Below, piece by piece: positions 41,901 to 47,900 of a stretch of 64,000 nucleotides of DNA. The position numbers and the translations under genes were made by a program. The notes beneath the pieces are model-generated. The model searched no databases. It was not told where the DNA came from and saw only the letters and a list, made by a program, of their open reading frames with translations. Every line of letters begins with the position of its first letter. Position 1 is the first letter of the stretch. The DNA is from Brachycybe producta (Eukaryota > Arthropoda > Diplopoda > Playtdesmida > Andrognathidae). The DNA lies in the NCBI GenBank assembly GCA_036925085.1, contig JAUPFP010000067.1, positions 186,001 through 250,000 of the forward strand, in the 5' to 3' direction.

Positions 41901-44900
41901 CTGATAAGAACTGTAATATGTAAGGAGAGAAGCACACACAAGCGCTGAAAAACCACCAGAAAATAAAAATAGAAATGGAAATGGAAAATTCTGTGTTCCT
42001 TTCTACTGAAGGATATTATGGCGCTTCTGTTAAATTCGTTAGAAAATCCATACAATTTTATTATGTGTGAATTTTTCCCCAACGCTTAAAAAAAAACAGA
42101 AATGCAGCTGAATCAGAAACGTCGGTTATTAGAACCGTCGGTTATCGGAACCGTCGAATATTATTACTGAGTTGAATTATCGGAACCGTCGAATATTATT
42201 ACTGAGTTGAATTATCGGAACCGTCGGTTATCGGAACCGTCAATTATCGGAACCGTCAATTATCGGAACCGTCGGGTATCGGAACTGTCGAATATTATTA
42301 CCGAGTTGAATTATCTGAACCGTCGGTTATCGAAACCGTCAATTATCGGAACCGTCGGTTATCGAAACCGTCAATTATCGGAACCGTCGGTTATTATTAC
42401 TGAGTTGAATTATCGGAACCGTCGGTTACCGGAACCGGAACCGTCGGTTATAGAAACCGTCAATTATCGGAACCGTCGGTTATCGAAACCGTCAATTATC
42501 GGAACCGTCGGGTATCGGAACCGTCGTATATTATTACTGAGTTGAATTATCGGAACCGTCGGTTATCGGAACCGTCGGTTATCGGAACCGTCGGTTATCG
42601 AAACCGTCAATTATCGGAACCGTCGGGTATCGGAACCGTCGTATATTATTACTGAGTTGAATTATCGGAACCGTCGGTTATCGGAACCGTCGGTTATCGG
42701 AACCGTCGGTTATCGAAACCGTCAATTATCGAAACCGTCGGTTATTATTACTGAGTTGAATTATCGGAACCGTCGGTTACCGGAACCGGAACCGTCGGTT
42801 ATAGAAACCGTCGGTTATCGAAACCGTCAATTATCGGAACCGGAACCGTCGGTTATCAGAACCGTCGATTATTATTACTGAGTTGAATTATCGGAACCGT
42901 CGGTTATCGAAACTATTATTTTATTTACTTGTTCTTATGGAAATAAAAAAAATTTCTTTGCAACCGGTTTTTTCTTACTTTTCTCCACTTTTTTTTAATT
43001 GGAGATCGATTATATGAACTTTCGATTATCGAAACAATGCATGTCCGACAATAGTTCCGACAATCGACGTTCTTAAAGCTGTATCTGGAATTCTGCTGAC
43101 GTTATTTACTCATGAGTAAATATGTTTAGATGACAATTTTCTTCTATTTATTTTTTTCATTTGTGAAAATGCCAACAATGAAGAAATCTCAAATGTTCAA
43201 ATAACATCAATATTTGGTTGAAAAGATAAAAATATCCGAAATGACAATAAAACTCCCCCCCCCCCCTCTCTCTCTCTCTGGGTTTCCATGGTTAAGTTAA
43301 ACGCGTAACAATTCCATCTAAAATAGTTCTGTTTTTTAAGATTTTGAAAAGTATTTTTGGCTAAATTTCATTTGAAAAGCATTTCCTCCTTTCATAAATA
43401 TAATTAGCATCATTTTAAGCAAATTTTCACACCTTTTTTTAAAGCTGTTTTTAAAAGTGCAAAACGCCCCCCTCGAATACGTGACAAAATGAATAGAAAC
43501 TTCAACGTGTTTTAAGAAAGTAGAAGGGTAAGATCAATCACTTAATAGTATCTTCAGGGTTGACAAACCGATAGAAAAAATTTATTTTGAAAGATATCTT
43601 TAAAAATAAACTTTTTATGTCAGTTTGAAATATTGTTGTCTATAAAATGTTTATTTTGAAAGATATTAGGCATAAAAAATAGTAAGGGCCAGTAAGCTGT
43701 CATTCTAGTATTTTAACACACTTCCAATGCCTCCTTAGGCCTTGTTTCCATTGGGTCAAAAATTTTCGACTTGTAAAAATTTCAACTGTCGAAAAAATAA
43801 CAAGTGTTTCCTATGGAGAAGTGAGTCTAATGCGCATGTCTATTAGCTGGCCTAATATAACATCACCAATAGGAGAAAAGCCATTCAATAAAACGCCCTC
43901 AATTCCAACAAACCACAAATATTCGCCAGAAAGAGGTTGAAAAAAGTTGAAATTGATTCAACTTTTGTTGAAATCTTCTTTTTGGTGAACATTTGTACTT
44001 TTTGCGGTTTATTGAGCCACCATCTTTCTTTTCTCGTCGTTTTTGATGGCTGTTTTTTCATCGATTTTTCTTTAATTTCTCATCATTTCAGGTAAATTAA
44101 TGTATTTTAATTAGTTGTAGAATATATTTAACTACAGTTTTACAGTAAAATAACACCGTTTTCGATGTAAACATTGATGAGAAACGGCAAATTTATGGTT
44201 TAGTTAAAGTGGTAGAGCGAATGTGGTTTTCTCACTTCAATTGGCCTAACATAATGAACCAAACCATAATAGTGAATAAGCGGGGACCCCGTTTGTTCTG
44301 TTATTAGTCACGCTGTATCGAATTTCTTTTCTCCTCCTAATAGAAATTGCATTAACACATTTTCACCATAGGAAACACTTATTTTTCAACAGGAAACAAG
44401 GCCTAAGTGTTTTTTTTTTCTGAAACTGCAGATTAAACAGAGTTTAAAATCAGCTGTTCACAAAACATCTAAAGGTGGTTTTAAAGTTTCAATGCGCCTC
44501 TGGAACTCTTGGTTATTCTGTCTCTCAGAAGCAAAATGATAATAAACTTGTATGTGTTTTAGAAACTAGAAGTGGTAGCACAATCACTTGGTGTGTTCCC
44601 TTTCGGTCGACATTTTTTCGGTCGACAGGCCTCAGGGATTGGATTGGAGGCTAACAGTGACGTCAATAAAAAGTAATAGGGAGCGGTGAGGAGCGAAATA
44701 GTTAGGTTCGGTTCGGATAGGGTTTAGGTTAGGTTAGGGAGAAAGGGTTATATTTTTTGGTAGCTCTTTCATTCACCGCTCCCTATTACGTTTTATTGAC
44801 GTCACTGTTAGCCTCCAATCCAATCCCTGAGGCTTGTCGACCGAAAGGGATCACTTTAAGGGTATTTTCATGTTGATATCTTTCAAAATAAGCTTTTTTT

Positions 44901-47900
44901 TATGCTAGTTTAAAAAAATAACTTTAAAAAGACGATGGCTTATTTCCCCCTTGCTGTTTTAAACTAAATTTAAAACACCCTGAAGATTCCATGTTTTCTA
45001 AGGAGAAAAAATAATAAACACAAAAAGCTTCCGAAGTTTTCCACACACTTTAAAAAAAAACTCTCCATTATTATGTCGTTTACTAAATTACAAGAAAATT
45101 TGTGTCACACGTAAAACTGTTTGCACGACAAATAATCCTACTTATGTTTGTCCAAATTGAGAACAATCACAAACAACAATCTGGTGCGAAACAAAAAAAA
45201 AGTGACCACAAAAACACAATAACAACAAACAGAAAATGTAGATTAAGTTATTTTCACAAGTGTGTTCCCTGTTTGTTTTATCAAATGTCATTAAGATCAA
45301 CCAACAACACCTGTGAATAAATGGGGGGCTCCCCCATTTCATAAATAAGAAGAACATTAAAAATTTGGAACACTTACTGAATGACGAACTGGTTCGGATC
45401 GTCCACATTGAGAGCAATTGCGGCCGAACGCATTTCGATCACACCCGTAGCCGGTTTCGAACCACAACCGGCTTCAACTTCACTTTTGTAGAACAAAAGC
45501 TGACAATTGCTTTCGTCGAAAACAAACCAAAGGCGCTTCTTGCCCTTAAGACGACCCAAAGCTGGAAGAAAAAAACAATTAAAATACTTTTACAATTGAT
45601 CTTAGGCCGGCCCTAGACGTAATGTTTAACTGCACACGTGTCTACCGTTCTAACTCGGCCCGTTCATGTCAAAAATACTCAGAATTATTACCTTTGTACA
45701 CACATGAGTTAAATGAATTCAAATTAAATGTGTTTAGGTGAATTATACGGAATCCAGTTAAGGACACATGAACCAAATATAAATTGACTTCAATTATTAA
45801 TATTTTAAATTGAAATACTTAATCAACAATATTTTAATGTCAATAGTTTCTATATCTTATTTAAGTATTAACTCAATCTTTTCAGATTATTAACTGAATA
45901 AATTGAATTCGACATATTGTTTATTTGTCCTTCACAGGGCTCTGTAGAACACGTTTATTGCATTTAAATGCATTTAAATTATCAGGTGTGTAATACCTTT
46001 GACACACATACACAGTTAAATGCATTTAAATATTTAACACGTTCTACAGAGCACTGTGAAGGGCAAACGGACATAATGTCGAATTCAGTTTATTCAATTA
46101 ATAATCTGAAAATATTGAGTTAATACTTAAATAGTAATATATAAACTATTGAAAAAATATTGATTTCGTATTTCAATTTAAAATATTAATAATTGAAGTC
46201 AATTTTTATTTGGTTCATGTCCTTAACTGGATTCCGTATAATTCACCTAAACAAATTCAATTTGAATTCATTTAACTCATGTGTGTGTGTGTGTGTACAA
46301 GGTATAACTAAGTATAAGTGACATCACTAATTCCATTTATGACTCACTAATTCAAATAGTGATATCAGTAATTCGGAGTCTTTTTGACGTGAACGGCGCG
46401 GCATATAGACGGTTGACATGCGCCGTTAAATGTTACGTCTAGGGCCGACCTTATTTTTGCTAAATTATTTTTAAAGTTTTCTAAAACCAAACTTTGAGCT
46501 TTTATTTCAAAGTTATTCTAAAAAAACTGAGTAATTTTTCTATTCCCGCCATTTTTTTCTGAATATAACCTCTGTTGACCTTCACGTTTATTCTTTCCCC
46601 TCCTCTCTCACACCCTGTATTTAAATATATTTATTGATATTTTACAACACATAGGAAGTCCATTGTTGAAATGGCCTTCAAGTATATAGTTTTTCAATAC
46701 AAAATTCATTCATAAATTCAAATAACTTCAATTATTTGAAATTATTTTTATGACAAAAATAGATTTCAACAAAATAAATAATTTTTTTTTACGATGATTT
46801 GATATTTTTCATTAAACCTTTACACAAAAATAAATCATTTTTATTTTAAATTGCAAACATAAATCTGATTATTCTGTCTTCGAGATGCAAAATTAAAAAG
46901 AAACCAGAAAGCGTTTTAGAAACTAGAAGGGTAACTGAATCACTTAAGGATATTTTCATGTTGATCTTTTTTTCAAATATGCTTTTTAATTGAGTTTAAA
47001 AATGACGAGTAGACGATATTTTATAATTTTTGTCTACATAAAGTTTATTTTTGAAAGATGTCAACATAAAAATACCCTTAAAATGATTGAGCTACCCTTC
47101 TAGTTTCTAAAAACATTTTCTAGTTTCCCTTCCTTTTGCATCTGAAAGACAAAATAATCAAGAGTTCGAAAACCTGCTGCTGATAAACCATCTTAAGGTG
47201 GTTTTAAAGCTGTAAACGGTTATTCCGTGCAAAAGGAAACGAAACTAGAAAGTGTTTTAGAAACTAGAAGGGTAGCTCAATCACTTTAAGGGTATTTCCA
47301 TGTTGTCATCTTTCAAAATGAGCTTTTATTAAAAAAAAATGAGCCAACATTAGGCAGATAATGCGTAGCAGACAATATATTTTAATTATATTTTAATATT
47401 TTTACTAATATTTTTTAATATGTTTTAACAATATTTTTTTTACAATATTTTTTAATATTTTAACAATATTTTTAGTAATATTTTTAGTAATATTTTTAGT
47501 AATATTTTTAGTAATATTTTTAGTAATATTTTTAGTAATATTTTTAGTAATATTTTTAGTAATATTTTTAGTAATATTTTTAGTAATATTTTTAGTAATA
47601 TTTTTAGTAATATTTTTAGTAATATTTTTAGTAATATTTTTAGTAATATTTTTAATAATTTTTTAATGTTTTTTTTTTATTTTTGTCTTTAAAAAGTTTA
47701 TTTTGAAAGATATGAACATGAAAATAGAATTAAATGATTGAGTTTATCTTTCTACTTTTCTAAAACACTTTCTAGTTTTTCTTGACTTTTTGCTCCAATA
47801 AAGGCCTTGTTTCCATTGGAAGTGAAAATTTGAACTTTTTGAGAATTCACAAAACTGTCGAAAAATAGAAGAACCGTGGCCCGGCCCGCCCATTCACAAT

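Larger units (their letters stand above)
45603..46453. mobile_element. Inverted-repeat element carrying two family C MITEs
   Basis: Ends TTAGGCCGGCCCTAGACGTA and TACGTCTAGGGCCGACCTTA with arms of about 90 bp. Its interior holds family C copies 4 and 5. A partial relative of the arm is seen near 31.6 and 32.1 kb (GACATGAACGGCGC). Confidence 0.85.

Noticed and set aside
42207-42881. Plus-strand frames with repeated Tyr-Arg-Asn-Arg-Arg phrases
   Set aside because: By-product of the 16-bp TTATCGGAACCGTCGG array.
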